Of a stretch of 64,000 bases of DNA, positions 7,914 to 17,108 are shown one piece after another (position 1 is the first letter of the stretch; each line of letters starts with the position of its first letter). A model generated the notes under the pieces. The model saw only the letters and a list, made by a program, of their open reading frames with translations, was not told the origin of the DNA and ran no database searches. Where the stretch lies: the NCBI RefSeq assembly GCF_900465055.1, contig NZ_LS483250.1, forward strand, positions 3,286,001 to 3,350,000, given 5' to 3'. This DNA comes from Moritella yayanosii (GTDB taxonomy: Bacteria > Pseudomonadota > Gammaproteobacteria > Enterobacterales > Moritellaceae). The translations under genes and the position numbers were made by a program.

Positions 7914-8716
7914 TGCCTAAAATGAGTAGGTATAAACAGTCAGGTTTTACTCTCGTCGAGCTGGTTATGGTGATTATATTATTAGGTGTTATTGGCACTT
8001 TTAGTAGCCGTTTTATTAGTGATAACGTGATTCTTTATCAAACCTCGGTGAATCAGAATGAACGTTTAAATGACGCCCGCTTTGTGTTAAATCGAATGAG
8101 CAAAGAGCTAGATTCTGCGATTGCATTTAGTGTGGTTGTTAATGCTGATGGCAGTTGTATGAGCTTTGTGCCTTTTACGGCAGCAGGGCAATATCTTGGC
8201 AGTGTAAGTGGACAATCCGACGTGTCGTTAATTATGGATAAGGAAACCAGAGACCTAGCAGATCCGAACAGTAATGATTTTGCAGGTCAGTACATAAGCA
8301 TACTCACCACTGACGTCAACGAGTTTTATTCAATATCAGCACCGAGTACGCTTGCTGAAATCACCTTGTATGAAGCGGTATCAGGTGCAAACCCTACTCA
8401 AGCGGATGTAACGCTTTCATCGGATCTAACTCGAGATTCTGCTGTTTCACGCTATTTTATTGCTGAAAATAAAGTGCAATATTGTTTAACGCAAGTAAGT
8501 GGTGTTATGCGCTTGTCACGTCGCGAGGCTTCATTAGATAGCCTTTTTGGTACATCGGTGTTAATGGTTGATAACCTCACTACTGATAGCAGTATGTCAT
8601 TAACGGGTGCTACGCAATTTAGCAATGCTATGTTGGCGTTAAGCTTCGGATTTTTACTGCGTGATGGCAGTAATATTAAATTTGAACATCAGGTAGTAAT
8701 GACCAATGTCCCGTAA
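7913..8716 (+). CDS. mshO: MshO, minor pseudopilin of the MSHA pilus
   Basis: MshO is a PilW/GspJ-like large minor prepilin. The leader is MPKMSRYKQSG, cleaved before FTLVELVMVIILLGVIGTFSS, again with Glu5. The 267-residue product is the longest pseudopilin here, as expected for the GspJ-like member of a tip complex. The ATG overlaps the mshD stop by one base and the 3' end overlaps mshP by 11 bases. The specific name rests on operon position; the pseudopilin assignment is certain from the N-terminus. Confidence 0.87.
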   Translation: MPKMSRYKQSGFTLVELVMVIILLGVIGTFSSRFISDNVILYQTSVNQNERLNDARFVLNRMSKELDSAIAFSVVVNADGSCMSFVPFTAAGQYLGSVSGQSDVSLIMDKETRDLADPNSNDFAGQYISILTTDVNEFYSISAPSTLAEITLYEAVSGANPTQADVTLSSDLTRDSAVSRYFIAENKVQYCLTQVSGVMRLSRREASLDSLFGTSVLMVDNLTTDSSMSLTGATQFSNAMLALSFGFLLRDGSNIKFEHQVVMTNVP

Positions 8717-9137
8717 TCATAGCGCGAGCCGCTATCAGCAACAACAAGGCAGTATGTTGGTCATTGCGATATTTATCATCGTTGTTATTTCGTTATTAGC
8801 CGCGTCATTAAGTCGTATTTTGAGTTCGACTGCGGACAGTGTGGCCAATGAAGTGTATAGCGCGAAAGCTTATTATGCTGCAGATAGTGGTATGGAATTT
8901 GGGATTTATAAGGTATTAAGTAACGGTTTAGTATGTGCTGCGTTTCCTGAGGATGACCTTATTACAGGTTTTGATATGAGTGATGAAGTTGGACTAGAAA
9001 ATTGTGATGTTGAGATTCGTTGTCAAACTATTAACTTACCGGATAACAGTAAGCAATATTATTTAATTTCTATCGGTACATGCGATGGTGGGAAAATAGT
9101 GGCACAACATAAAGTTGAAGCGGAAGTTAAGTTATGA
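8706..9137 (+). CDS. mshP: MshP, PilX/GspK-like minor pilin of the MSHA pilus
   Basis: MshP is a small 143-aa pilin-like protein with a polar N-terminus rich in Gln (QQQQG, residues 11-15) followed by a hydrophobic helix SMLVIAIFIIVVISLLAASL. Unlike the other pilins here it has no Phe at +1 and no Glu at position 5, as in PilX/GspK tip subunits, which fits the family rule that the very first subunit lacks Glu5. Cysteines at C-terminal positions (VCAAF, NCDVEIRC, TCDGG) could form disulfides. It overlaps mshO upstream and mshQ downstream (ATGA). Confidence 0.85.
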   Translation: MSRNHSASRYQQQQGSMLVIAIFIIVVISLLAASLSRILSSTADSVANEVYSAKAYYAADSGMEFGIYKVLSNGLVCAAFPEDDLITGFDMSDEVGLENCDVEIRCQTINLPDNSKQYYLISIGTCDGGKIVAQHKVEAEVKL

Positions 9138-12100
9138 TGTTGAATATAAAAATATTGCCCTCTTACTTGGGTGCTGTATTGTGCATTTTAATATTTTCAT
9201 TAAGTGTTAGCATAACGGTTCAAGCTGATATTTTATTAAAAGGTAGTATGAAAATAGGCGATAATGATACTCTTCGTATTCACCCTACCTATTTATTATC
9301 AGCAAAAAACTCTCATGCCAATTCTAATTTGCAGAATCCTCAAGCATTTAATCCAATCAATTTCCATCTTTCTAAAGACATTAATTTAACTCAAATTCAG
9401 TTACAAAATGCAGCTTCAATTAATGCATCATTATATTTTGTAATTTGGAATAGTAATGGAGGAGTCATGGTTAATACACGTTCCTCCTATTCATTATATT
9501 CAGATAGTCAATTCTTTAATGCTAATTTACCTGCGGGGAATTATCAAATCGTCGTTATTGGGCAATGCTTAAAGCAGAAGTGGGGTAGTTGGCAACCACA
9601 AGGCTGGAAGAATAATTGTAGCGGTAATAAACATGATTATGATGATTTTTATTTTACCAATATTAAGTTAATCACACGGCAAACTACAAACAGTATTACC
9701 TTTTTACAACGCCGTCACATAGGTGATTCTAATGAAAATCGAAATAATGGTTATGGCGGTCGTTGGTATCCAGATAAGCATGGAGGTGATGACGTCAAAT
9801 ATGAATTTACGCCGCCACGTCGCACCAATTTAAAATCGATCACACTCTATAATTATCGAGACCTTATTCCCAACAGTGATTATGTCAAGCTTACCTTCTC
9901 TGGTAATAACTTTAGCAAGCAAACGACCTATATGAATACGGATTTTAGCTCGGGTAACTTTGTCTGGCGATTAAATAAAACGTTATTACCGGGCGTGGAA
10001 TATGAATTGGAAATTGAAGTCGAGGATGATGACGATGCAGATGACATCTCTTGGGATGATATCGTTATCAAGTTTGGTTCTGATACACCTCCGTCAGATG
10101 TTATTAACCACTACCGATTAACGTATAGTGATCGCGCATTAACCTGCGAGCCTGCGGTTGTCACCATCGAGGCTTGTACCAATAACTTCCAGCCGGGGTC
10201 GGCTTGTAATCAATCCTCTGATTCGACAAGTGTCACTTTAGTCGGTACTGCAAAGGTTGGTACTGGTTATATCTCTAAGCCAAGTGGCAATTTTACTGGC
10301 TCAACCGATATTAACTTAGGTTATTTACAAGAAAATGATTTAACCCTGTCATTAACAGGTACTAATAAGCCGTATAAATGTAATGGTACGAGTAACTGCG
10401 ATATTAACTTTGCTGATACCGGTTTTTTCTTTAGTTATGATAATGCCGATGGTAGCGACGATATTGCTAACCAAGTTGCGGGTGTTAACTTTTCTAAACC
10501 AATAAAACTAGATGCTTTTTATAATAAAAAAGGCCAATGTAAAAACATCTTTAAAAATAATGACGTCATCCCAGTGAAACTTGGTGTTCAATGCCAAGAG
10601 CCAAATAGTTGCTCGCCTTTAAACTTCGTCGCTAATACAGTGAATCTGGGTAAAAATAGCGGTGATGAAGAAAGCCATTACAGTGCGGTTAATTTAACAT
10701 TTAGTAACCATGCCGCCCAGATTGATCCTGTGCAATATCAAGATGCTGGTAAAATAAATTTAATTGCCAGTTATACCATTAACGACAATAGAAATGATCT
10801 CGATGGGTTAACAATCAAAGGGCAAAGTAATCAATTTGCTGTGAGACCCTATCAATTTAAAATTAAAGCCACGCGTAATGAAGGCGTTAATGGCGAGACA
10901 TGGGCGGATTTAACTGCGCGATCTAATCATGCGTTTAAGTATACCCATAAAGCCGGAGATATCTTTACGTTTAAGATCCAAGCGCTGAATGCAAATAAAA
11001 ACGAAGACGTTATTACGCTCAATTATGTCCCTAACTCAAATGATAACTTACGTATCAAGTTAACCCGGTCTATGCCTAGTTCGGGCTCGTTTGAGGGGCA
11101 ATTTAGTTATGCGACGAATAAGACGCTATTAACCTCAACCTGGGCAACGTGGGTTGCAATGCCTGATTTGCCAACCTTTGATAAAGGGGTTTATCGCTTT
11201 GTTGACTCGACTTATAGTGAAGTTGGTGCCATTCAGATCAATGTGAAAGACAACGATTACTATGGTATGCAATTTTCTGTCGATGATAACTTTTCGGCTA
11301 ACTCTAACGGTTCTAAGATAGGTCGTTTTATTCCATCGCATTTCGAATTAGTGTCATCGACAGTGGATAATTATATTGGCACTAACCGCAATATCGCAAC
11401 AGATTATGATTATGTATTCCCCCAAAGCTTAGCGAGTTATGTTGCAGGAACGACTGTTTTACAGCCTAAAGATAGTAAAGTTTATGAGTGTCGAAAACCG
11501 CCAAACAATGGTTTTTGTGTCCAGTGGAGTGAAGGTTCAAATCAATTTGAACCGGGTGTTGGCAGTGATTGGCAAATGGCGTGGACTTTACGCATGTCAC
11601 CAGACACGGGGGCTGTATTCACTTACATGGATCAACCCGAGCTATCATTTGACTATCGACTCGAAGCGCGGAATAGCGCTGGTTTAGTGACAAAAAATTA
11701 TGATGGTGATGATAAAGCGACAGTTATCTTTATCGCCAATGCTGATGGACGCGATTTATCATCCCGCTTACAAAATTATGGCGGCGCTTGGGATGACGGT
11801 GTTTATCAACCTGGGGCGTGGGAAGTTAATATGCTTGATAGCGGTTATTTTTCTCGATATGTAACAGGCCTGGAAGATGGTCCTATGCTAAATACCCTTT
11901 TTGGTATTAGTATTACGGATGAGGATAGCGTTGTTCTCAATGATTTAGATATTCCAGCGGTGCAAGCAACGGCACGTATGTTATCGATAAAAACCAGCGA
12001 ATTACGTTATGGCCGTTGGACGGTTGCTGATGGATACGGTCCAATATCGAATGATTTGGCCACTACTATGCAACTTGAATATTTTGACGGAACAAACTTT

Positions 12101-12409
12101 ATTCCTCACAGTGATGATACTAAAACGGACTTCGATTCTGTAAATTCGCACCTAACCGACATTTCTTTAGGCGGCGTACTACCTGCGCTTTCAGGAAGTG
12201 GAAGTTTTACCAATGGTGTCACCCAGGGATTAATCATTGCAGCGCCGAATCGAAGCGGTGAAGTACAACTTGATTATAACGTTGATGATTGGTTTAAATA
12301 TAAGTGGGAAGAGAGTCATACTGGATTTGACCAATCACCATCTGCGAACATAGTATTTGGCTTTTTCCGCGGCAATGATCGGGTTATTTACCGCAGGCGA
12401 TTAAATTAA
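9134..12409 (+). CDS. mshQ: MshQ, large exported MSHA tip or adhesin protein
   Basis: MshQ is the large exported protein encoded at the end of MSHA loci, of unproved function but often proposed as a pilus-associated adhesin. The 1091-aa product starts with a probable signal peptide (residues 1-31, hydrophobic stretch GAVLCILIFSLSVSITVQA). Two beta-rich regions follow (about 32-190 and 195-320), the second rich in Asp and Asn (EVEDDDDADDISWDD). From about residue 330 it looks like the conserved MshQ core (DUF6701-like), with paired cysteines (CEPAVVTIEAC, CNGTSNCD, CQEPNSC) and ending in a segment containing FGFFRGNDRVIYRRR. It is the last gene of the operon. The N-terminal domains look less conserved; the exact fold cannot be judged by eye. 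Confidence 0.82.
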   Translation: MMLNIKILPSYLGAVLCILIFSLSVSITVQADILLKGSMKIGDNDTLRIHPTYLLSAKNSHANSNLQNPQAFNPINFHLSKDINLTQIQLQNAASINASLYFVIWNSNGGVMVNTRSSYSLYSDSQFFNANLPAGNYQIVVIGQCLKQKWGSWQPQGWKNNCSGNKHDYDDFYFTNIKLITRQTTNSITFLQRRHIGDSNENRNNGYGGRWYPDKHGGDDVKYEFTPPRRTNLKSITLYNYRDLIPNSDYVKLTFSGNNFSKQTTYMNTDFSSGNFVWRLNKTLLPGVEYELEIEVEDDDDADDISWDDIVIKFGSDTPPSDVINHYRLTYSDRALTCEPAVVTIEACTNNFQPGSACNQSSDSTSVTLVGTAKVGTGYISKPSGNFTGSTDINLGYLQENDLTLSLTGTNKPYKCNGTSNCDINFADTGFFFSYDNADGSDDIANQVAGVNFSKPIKLDAFYNKKGQCKNIFKNNDVIPVKLGVQCQEPNSCSPLNFVANTVNLGKNSGDEESHYSAVNLTFSNHAAQIDPVQYQDAGKINLIASYTINDNRNDLDGLTIKGQSNQFAVRPYQFKIKATRNEGVNGETWADLTARSNHAFKYTHKAGDIFTFKIQALNANKNEDVITLNYVPNSNDNLRIKLTRSMPSSGSFEGQFSYATNKTLLTSTWATWVAMPDLPTFDKGVYRFVDSTYSEVGAIQINVKDNDYYGMQFSVDDNFSANSNGSKIGRFIPSHFELVSSTVDNYIGTNRNIATDYDYVFPQSLASYVAGTTVLQPKDSKVYECRKPPNNGFCVQWSEGSNQFEPGVGSDWQMAWTLRMSPDTGAVFTYMDQPELSFDYRLEARNSAGLVTKNYDGDDKATVIFIANADGRDLSSRLQNYGGAWDDGVYQPGAWEVNMLDSGYFSRYVTGLEDGPMLNTLFGISITDEDSVVLNDLDIPAVQATARMLSIKTSELRYGRWTVADGYGPISNDLATTMQLEYFDGTNFIPHSDDTKTDFDSVNSHLTDISLGGVLPALSGSGSFTNGVTQGLIIAAPNRSGEVQLDYNVDDWFKYKWEESHTGFDQSPSANIVFGFFRGNDRVIYRRRLN

Positions 12410-12425
12410 TGTTTGTCGGTCATAA

Positions 12426-13550
<1,125 letters not shown>

Positions 13551-13572
13551 GCCCCTGATTAAATAATCCTGT

Positions 13573-13596
13573 AGGATGGCGGACGCGCCATCCTTT
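13573..13596 (+). terminator. Hairpin between mreB and mreC, possible attenuator
   Basis: AGGATGGCG at 13573-13581 pairs with CGCCATCCT at 13586-13594 around a four-base loop, followed only by TT and G. The short T run suggests partial termination or 3'-end protection, which would give more MreB than MreC and MreD. Confidence 0.6.
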
Positions 13597-13610
13597 GAGA
13601 ATACCATCTA

Positions 13611-14480
13611 ATGAAACCTATTTTTACTACTTCTACATCTTTACAACTGCGCCTGTTCCTTGCGGTTATCGCCTCTTTCTCATTGATTATTTTTGATTCA
13701 AAATTTGATTCATTTTCAAATGTGCGACTTTATTTAAATACCGCGGTATCACCGTTAATTTATGCCGCAAATATCCCCAGTGAAATGCTCAAAGGTGTAT
13801 CAAATACTGTTGTCAGCCGCCGAGATTTAAGAAAAAAAGTGGCAGAACAAAAAGACAAACTATTCATTCAGCAAGTCCAGTTGTTGGAATTTAAGCACCT
13901 AAAACAAGAAAACAAACGGCTACGGGCGTTACTTAATTCACCTGTTCACTCTGATCAGCGTAAGTTAGTGGCTGAAATTATGACCGTTAATACCGATCCG
14001 TTGTCACTGCAAGTGGTGATTAATAAAGGGGCGTCAGATGGACTATATATTGGTCAACCAGTATTAAATGAACAAGGTGTGGTGGGGCAAATCGTCGATG
14101 TGGCTGCCACATACAGTAGAATATTATTAATTGCTGATATTACCCATGGTATTCCAGTGCGAGTACAACGTAATGATATTCGAGCGATTGCGAATGGTAG
14201 CGGGGAATTAAACAGCCTAAACCTACCTTATGTGCCACACAGTACCGATATGCAAGTGGGTGATGTATTAGTGACCTCAGGCCTAGGTGGCGTGTTTCCC
14301 GAAGGTTATCCCGTTGCAACAATCTCGGCCTTTACTTATCAGACGGGTCAACCCTATGCGCAAGTCGAAGCAAAACCAGCGGTCGAATTGGAGCGGATCC
14401 GTTACGTTCTATTAACTTGGGATGAAGGCAATATGTCAAATAACAACGCTGAACAGAGTGACAAGGTGGAGGTATTATGA
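13611..14480 (+). CDS. mreC: MreC, rod-shape periplasmic scaffold
   Basis: MreC links the MreB cytoskeleton to the wall synthases RodA and PBP2. The 289-residue protein has a short cytoplasmic N-terminus, a membrane helix (about 13-30), a coiled coil (about 72-108, rich in Lys, Gln and Leu with QENKRLRALL at its end) and two beta-barrel domains containing the conserved VINKGASDGLYIGQPV and DVLVTSGLGGVFPEGYPV segments. It lacks the long Pro-rich C-terminal tail of the E. coli protein. Its stop overlaps the mreD start by four bases. Confidence 0.96.
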   Translation: MKPIFTTSTSLQLRLFLAVIASFSLIIFDSKFDSFSNVRLYLNTAVSPLIYAANIPSEMLKGVSNTVVSRRDLRKKVAEQKDKLFIQQVQLLEFKHLKQENKRLRALLNSPVHSDQRKLVAEIMTVNTDPLSLQVVINKGASDGLYIGQPVLNEQGVVGQIVDVAATYSRILLIADITHGIPVRVQRNDIRAIANGSGELNSLNLPYVPHSTDMQVGDVLVTSGLGGVFPEGYPVATISAFTYQTGQPYAQVEAKPAVELERIRYVLLTWDEGNMSNNNAEQSDKVEVL

Positions 14481-14959
14481 CATATTCGAACGGTCGTTTT
14501 AAAATAATCCTGACCTTAATCATCGCGTTATTACTCACTGCACTACCTGTGCCTGAGCCTTTAAATCATTTCCGCCCTGATTGGCTGTTATTGGTATTGG
14601 GTTATTGGTGTATGGCTTTGCCGTATCGCGTGAGTATTGGTTATGCTTGGATCTCAGGATTGGTGCTAGATCTGTTATTAGGTGCGCCACTCGGTATCCA
14701 TTCCTTGGCGCTGTCGATAGTCATTTATATTATGGTGATGAATCATCGTTTGATCCGGAATCTATCATTATGGCAACAAGCATTAGTTGTTGGGTTTTTA
14801 GCAGGCTTAAATAAACTGGTGGTATTTTGGGCCGAAAAATTACTTTTCGATATTTCAATAACACCCATGTACTTATGGTCAATCCTAACCACAATGTTAA
14901 TATGGCCATGGATATTCTTGATTTTACGTAAAATCCGCCGTCAGTTTGCTATTAGTTAG
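14477..14959 (+). CDS. mreD: MreD, rod-shape membrane protein
   Basis: MreD is a small polytopic inner-membrane protein of the elongasome. The 160 residues hold five or so hydrophobic helices and the typical motif LPVPEPLNHFRPDWLLLVLGYW near the N-terminus, followed by the GLVLDLLLGAPLGIHSLAL segment that is diagnostic for the family. Its ATG overlaps the mreC TGA (ATGA), so synthesis is coupled. Confidence 0.95.
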   Translation: MTYSNGRFKIILTLIIALLLTALPVPEPLNHFRPDWLLLVLGYWCMALPYRVSIGYAWISGLVLDLLLGAPLGIHSLALSIVIYIMVMNHRLIRNLSLWQQALVVGFLAGLNKLVVFWAEKLLFDISITPMYLWSILTTMLIWPWIFLILRKIRRQFAIS

Positions 14960-14997
14960 TGGGCATAAGATAGCTTAATCGTGCAGAAGATAATAAG

Positions 14998-15615
14998 ATG
15001 AAACAGATAAACATGTACTTAGCGTCACAGTCGCCACGTCGCCGTGAGTTATTAACCCAAATTGGCGTTGAATTCTCGGTATTATCCGTTGAGGTAGAAG
15101 AGCAACAGCAAGTGGGCGAGCTAGCACCTGATTATGTGTCACGCCTCGCTCGGGATAAAGCGCAAGCCGGTGTTGCTGCGCTAATCAAATTGAACGCCAC
15201 ACAGGTTAGTATGAATACAGCCGCTGACAACTTGGTGTTAGGTGCTGACACCATCGTCGTCTATGCCGGACAAGTATTAGAAAAACCGGTTGATGAAGCA
15301 GATTCAATTCGGATGTTAAGTTTATTATCAGGTCATGAGCATGAAGTGATGACCGCCGTTGCGCTCGCTGATAATACCCGTTGCTGGGTTGAACTCGTCA
15401 CCACTCAAGTACAGTTTAGAGAAATATCACGCCCTGAAATGCATGATTATTGGCGTACTGGTGAACCCAGCGATAAAGCCGGTAGTTATGCAATTCAAGG
15501 TTTTGCAGGTAAGTTTGTTCGTCATCTGAGCGGCAGTTATAGCGCCGTTGTCGGCTTACCATTAATGCAAACTGAGCAATTAATTCAAGCCTTTAAGGCA
15601 GAACAAAATAAGTAA
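14998..15615 (+). CDS. yhdE: Maf-family nucleotide pyrophosphatase (YhdE)
   Basis: This is a Maf protein that hydrolyses nucleoside triphosphates to monophosphates; the YhdE branch prefers dTTP and UTP and may remove modified pyrimidines or slow division. The 205-residue sequence opens with the Maf signature LASQSPRRRELL, contains LGADTIVVYAGQVLEKP with the catalytic Asp, and GSYAIQGFAGKFVRHLSGSYSAVVGLPL near the end. It lies between mreD and rng, the same place as in E. coli, 38 bases after mreD and 16 before rng. Assignment to the dTTP/UTP branch rather than the m7GTP branch comes from this synteny. Confidence 0.93.
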   Translation: MKQINMYLASQSPRRRELLTQIGVEFSVLSVEVEEQQQVGELAPDYVSRLARDKAQAGVAALIKLNATQVSMNTAADNLVLGADTIVVYAGQVLEKPVDEADSIRMLSLLSGHEHEVMTAVALADNTRCWVELVTTQVQFREISRPEMHDYWRTGEPSDKAGSYAIQGFAGKFVRHLSGSYSAVVGLPLMQTEQLIQAFKAEQNK

Positions 15616-15631
15616 TGAAGGGCTAAATAAT

Positions 15632-17107
15632 ATGGGTATAACGACAGAGTTATTAGTAAATGTTACCCCGAGCGAAACGCGTGTTGCCTTGATTGAAAAT
15701 GGCATATTACAAGAAATACATGTAGAGCGAGAAGCGAAACGTGGCATCGTGGGTAATATCTATAAAGGTAAAGTAAGTCGGGTATTACCAGGTATGCAAG
15801 CGGCATTTATTGATATTGGTCTAGATAAAGCGGCATTCTTACATGCATCGGATATTGTCCCGCATACCGAGTGCGTTGCCGCGGGTGAAAAAAAACATTT
15901 TAAAGTCGCGGATATTTCTCAGCTGGTGCGTCAAGGCCAGGATATCACCGTACAAGTGGTGAAAGATCCGATGGGCACGAAAGGTGCACGGCTCACTACA
16001 GATATTACCCTGCCTTCGCGTTATTTAGTATTTATGCCGGGCAGTTCCCATGTGGGTGTATCACAGCGCATTGAATGCGAAGAAGAGCGTAGCCGCTTAA
16101 AAGGTATCACCGAAGCCCAACTCGATGAACTGGGTGGTTATATTATTCGCACGGCCGCGGATGGGGTGGGTGACAAAGAAATTGAACAAGATATCGCTTA
16201 CTTAAAACGTTTATGGAGTAAAGTACTACAGCGTAAAAGGAGTAATCCAAGTGCGAGTATGTTGTATCAAGATCCGTCATTAGCATTTCGCATTATTCGT
16301 GATTTTGTGGGTTCGCCAATGGATAAGATCAGGGTCGACTCTCGTCTTGCTTATACGGAATTATGTGAATTCACGGAATCTTATGTGCCTGAATTAGTCA
16401 GCGCCTTAGAACTCTATACGGGTGAGCGTCCGATCTTTGAAATGTACGATGTCGAAAATGAATCTCAGCGTGCCTTAGAGCGAAAAGTAACTTTAAAGTC
16501 AGGTGGTTATTTAATTATTGATCAGACTGAAGCCATGACCACGATTGATATTAATACGGGTGCTTTTGTTGGACATCGTAATCTTGAAGATACTATTTTT
16601 AATACCAATGTGGAATCAACCCAAGCGATAGCGCGACAGCTGAGATTACGTAATCTGGGTGGGATCATCATCATCGATTTTATTGACATGCAAAGTGCTG
16701 AGCATCGCCGTCGGGTGATGGAATGTTTAGAGACGGCATTAAGCCATGATCGCGCTAAAACTAATACTCATGATTTCTCGGCACTGGGGTTAGTTGAAAT
16801 GACCCGTAAACGTACCCGTGAATCATTAGAACATGTGTTATGTTCTGATTGTCCAACGTGTGATGGCCGCGGTTCGGTGAAAACGGTGGAAACGGTATGT
16901 TATGAGATTTTCCGTGAAGTAACCCGTGTTAATCGTGCTTACGATGCGGACCAGTTTAACGTCTATGCGTCAGTCGCCGTTGCTGAGTATATTGAAAAAG
17001 AAGAATCGCATAGTATTGCTGAATTGGAATTATTCATGGGTAAGCAGGTGAAGATCAAAGCTGAACCTCTGTACTTACAAGAGCAGTTTGATGTGGTAAT
17101 GATGTAA
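15632..17107 (+). CDS. rng: Ribonuclease G
   Basis: RNase G is an endoribonuclease that matures the 5' end of 16S rRNA and degrades some mRNAs. The 491-aa protein has the usual short form: an S1 RNA-binding domain near the N-terminus (GNIYKGKVSRVLPGMQAAFIDIGL), an RNase H-like and DNase I-like catalytic core with the magnesium-binding aspartates in TTIDINTGAF and IIIDFIDMQ, and the zinc-link CPTCDGRG. It has no long C-terminal scaffold, which distinguishes it from RNase E. It follows yhdE by 16 bases and is followed at once by yhdP. Confidence 0.97.
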   Translation: MGITTELLVNVTPSETRVALIENGILQEIHVEREAKRGIVGNIYKGKVSRVLPGMQAAFIDIGLDKAAFLHASDIVPHTECVAAGEKKHFKVADISQLVRQGQDITVQVVKDPMGTKGARLTTDITLPSRYLVFMPGSSHVGVSQRIECEEERSRLKGITEAQLDELGGYIIRTAADGVGDKEIEQDIAYLKRLWSKVLQRKRSNPSASMLYQDPSLAFRIIRDFVGSPMDKIRVDSRLAYTELCEFTESYVPELVSALELYTGERPIFEMYDVENESQRALERKVTLKSGGYLIIDQTEAMTTIDINTGAFVGHRNLEDTIFNTNVESTQAIARQLRLRNLGGIIIIDFIDMQSAEHRRRVMECLETALSHDRAKTNTHDFSALGLVEMTRKRTRESLEHVLCSDCPTCDGRGSVKTVETVCYEIFREVTRVNRAYDADQFNVYASVAVAEYIEKEESHSIAELELFMGKQVKIKAEPLYLQEQFDVVMM

Positions 17108-17108
17108 C

